Below, piece after piece: positions 63,391-64,000 of a DNA stretch of 64,000 nucleotides. Numbering within the stretch: the stretch's first letter is position 1; the number at the start of each line of letters is the position of its first letter. The position numbers and the translations under genes are program-made. Location: assembly GCA_003265975.1 (NCBI GenBank), contig QFBU01000002.1, forward strand, positions 1 through 64,000, given 5' to 3'. The notes beneath the pieces are model-generated. The model ran no database searches. It was given only the letters and a program-made list of their open reading frames with translations, and was not told where the DNA came from. Origin of the DNA: Candidatus Marinamargulisbacteria bacterium SCGC AAA071-K20 (GTDB lineage: Bacteria; Margulisbacteria; Marinamargulisbacteria; GCA-2716485; AAA071-K20).

Positions 63391-64000
63391 GCGCAGTTTA
63401 CCAAAAAATAGCAGTTAATTTAGAGGTTAAAGACAATACAGAGCTTTCATTTCCATTTTCAGATTTTGGATTTTTATACGGATACGGTTTATTTGAGAGT
63501 ATACGTGTACAAAACGGGAAGCCTATTTTGTTACAAGAACATATTGCTCGTCTAAAACGTGGCGCAATAATTTTAGATATCCCTTTAGAGTATGACGCAG
63601 AGAAAATTTCTGATGTTGTCACAAAGCTAGTTAACGAAAATAATGTGGAAGACGCCATTCTTAATGTCTACCTTACGCCTGGCGATCGAGGTCCTGATCC
63701 GGCGAAACTTACCATTTCAAATCCTTTCTTTTTAATGGTATTACGTCAATGGCCTAGCTATGACAAAAATAAAAAAGTAACTTTAGATGTTAGACAAGAA
63801 TCCTTTCAAAAAACACAATTAGATCGTTTTAAGACTTTGTCTTGGATGAAAAATGTCTTGGAAAAAAATTTGGCGAGTACCGATCATGTCTTGTTATATG
63901 ACAGGGAACAAAGGGTACTAGAAGCGGCTAATGCAAATGTGTTTTTTGTAAAAGGAAAGACTCTTATTACTCCTAAATCAAATGTAGTATTAAATGGAAT
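63387..64000 (+). CDS. pabC: Aminodeoxychorismate lyase (class IV aminotransferase), 5' part
   Basis: The ATG at 63387 overlaps the pabB stop (ATGA). About 204 residues are present before the window ends. Class IV features are FPFSDFGFLYGYGLFESIRV, EHIARLKRGA, the PLP lysine in FKTLSW, and EAANANVFFVKG. It would release pyruvate from aminodeoxychorismate to form p-aminobenzoate. Position directly after pabB favours PabC over branched-chain or D-amino-acid aminotransferases. Confidence 0.88.
   Translation, partial: MSAVYQKIAVNLEVKDNTELSFPFSDFGFLYGYGLFESIRVQNGKPILLQEHIARLKRGAIILDIPLEYDAEKISDVVTKLVNENNVEDAILNVYLTPGDRGPDPAKLTISNPFFLMVLRQWPSYDKNKKVTLDVRQESFQKTQLDRFKTLSWMKNVLEKNLASTDHVLLYDREQRVLEAANANVFFVKGKTLITPKSNVVLNG

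Overview
The window is AT-rich bacterial DNA, densely packed and almost wholly housekeeping in content. It has one tRNA gene and no rRNA operon, CRISPR array or recognisable insertion sequence. The cell is a diderm: it encodes BamA, TamB, both halves of the ADP-heptose pathway, an outer-membrane barrel fused to SppA, and a periplasmic foldase. It also makes DAP/lysine, c-di-AMP, pantothenate and folate precursors, and uses sigma-54 enhancer-binding proteins together with an RsbV/RsbW pair. This mixture suggests a member of the Margulisbacteria/Cyanobacteria-sister lineages, but that placement is inference. TAA, TAG and TGA are all used as stops, and TTG or GTG starts are common (rpsB, dgt, ispE, the NodB deacetylase, the MBL hydrolase, dacA, pabB).

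Layout. 1-7949 (minus): thrC, an ApgM-family gene that is probably the homoserine kinase, tamB and partial bamA. 8070-13369 (minus): a MerR-DegV fusion, an aminotransferase, purE, cvpA and an enhancer-binding protein (EBP), then a small exported protein behind a near-perfect sigma-54 promoter. 13432-17809 (minus): rpsB, tsf, dgt, trxA and a secreted propeller-like protein. 17929-20470: a tandem-receiver regulator facing a histidine kinase. 20482-23329: two unknown genes. 23423-28250 (minus): rsbV, rsbW, a zinc-ribbon membrane protein, hemW, tgt, ahcY. 28404-30640 (plus): rpmE, prfA, prmC. 30660-37079 (minus): rpsO, pnp, a parvulin lipoprotein, ispE, a NodB deacetylase and a second EBP. 37287-42340 (plus): def, panD, lysA, dacA, panB, cysS. 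42343-50888: hom, a degenerate glycerol-kinase-like gene, tsaB, the barrel-SppA fusion, small genes and a third EBP with a STAS-like domain. 50761-57018 is more accessory: two LysR regulators, a broken aminotransferase, unknown genes, a glyoxalase and a YeiE/YeiH pair. 57028-64000: a 49-residue ORF, tRNA-Arg, MBL hydrolase, rfaE2, rfaE1, a frameshifted remnant, lepA, pabB and partial pabC.

How the genes fit together. hom, the ApgM-like protein and ThrC would complete aspartate semialdehyde to threonine. PanB and PanD feed pantothenate, PabB and PabC feed folate, and RF1 sits beside its methylase PrmC. Three EBPs, none with a receiver domain, occur with an RsbV/RsbW pair and STAS-like or RsbR-like sensory domains, so sigma-54 output may be gated by partner switching instead of phosphorelay.

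The best candidates for something undescribed are the MerR-DegV fusion, the barrel-SppA fusion, the EBP/sigma-54 promoter/exported protein unit, the duplicated receiver-plus-tail regulator, the STAS-EBP, and a recurring promoter geometry that predicts leaderless mRNAs. I see no single large novel system with certainty.
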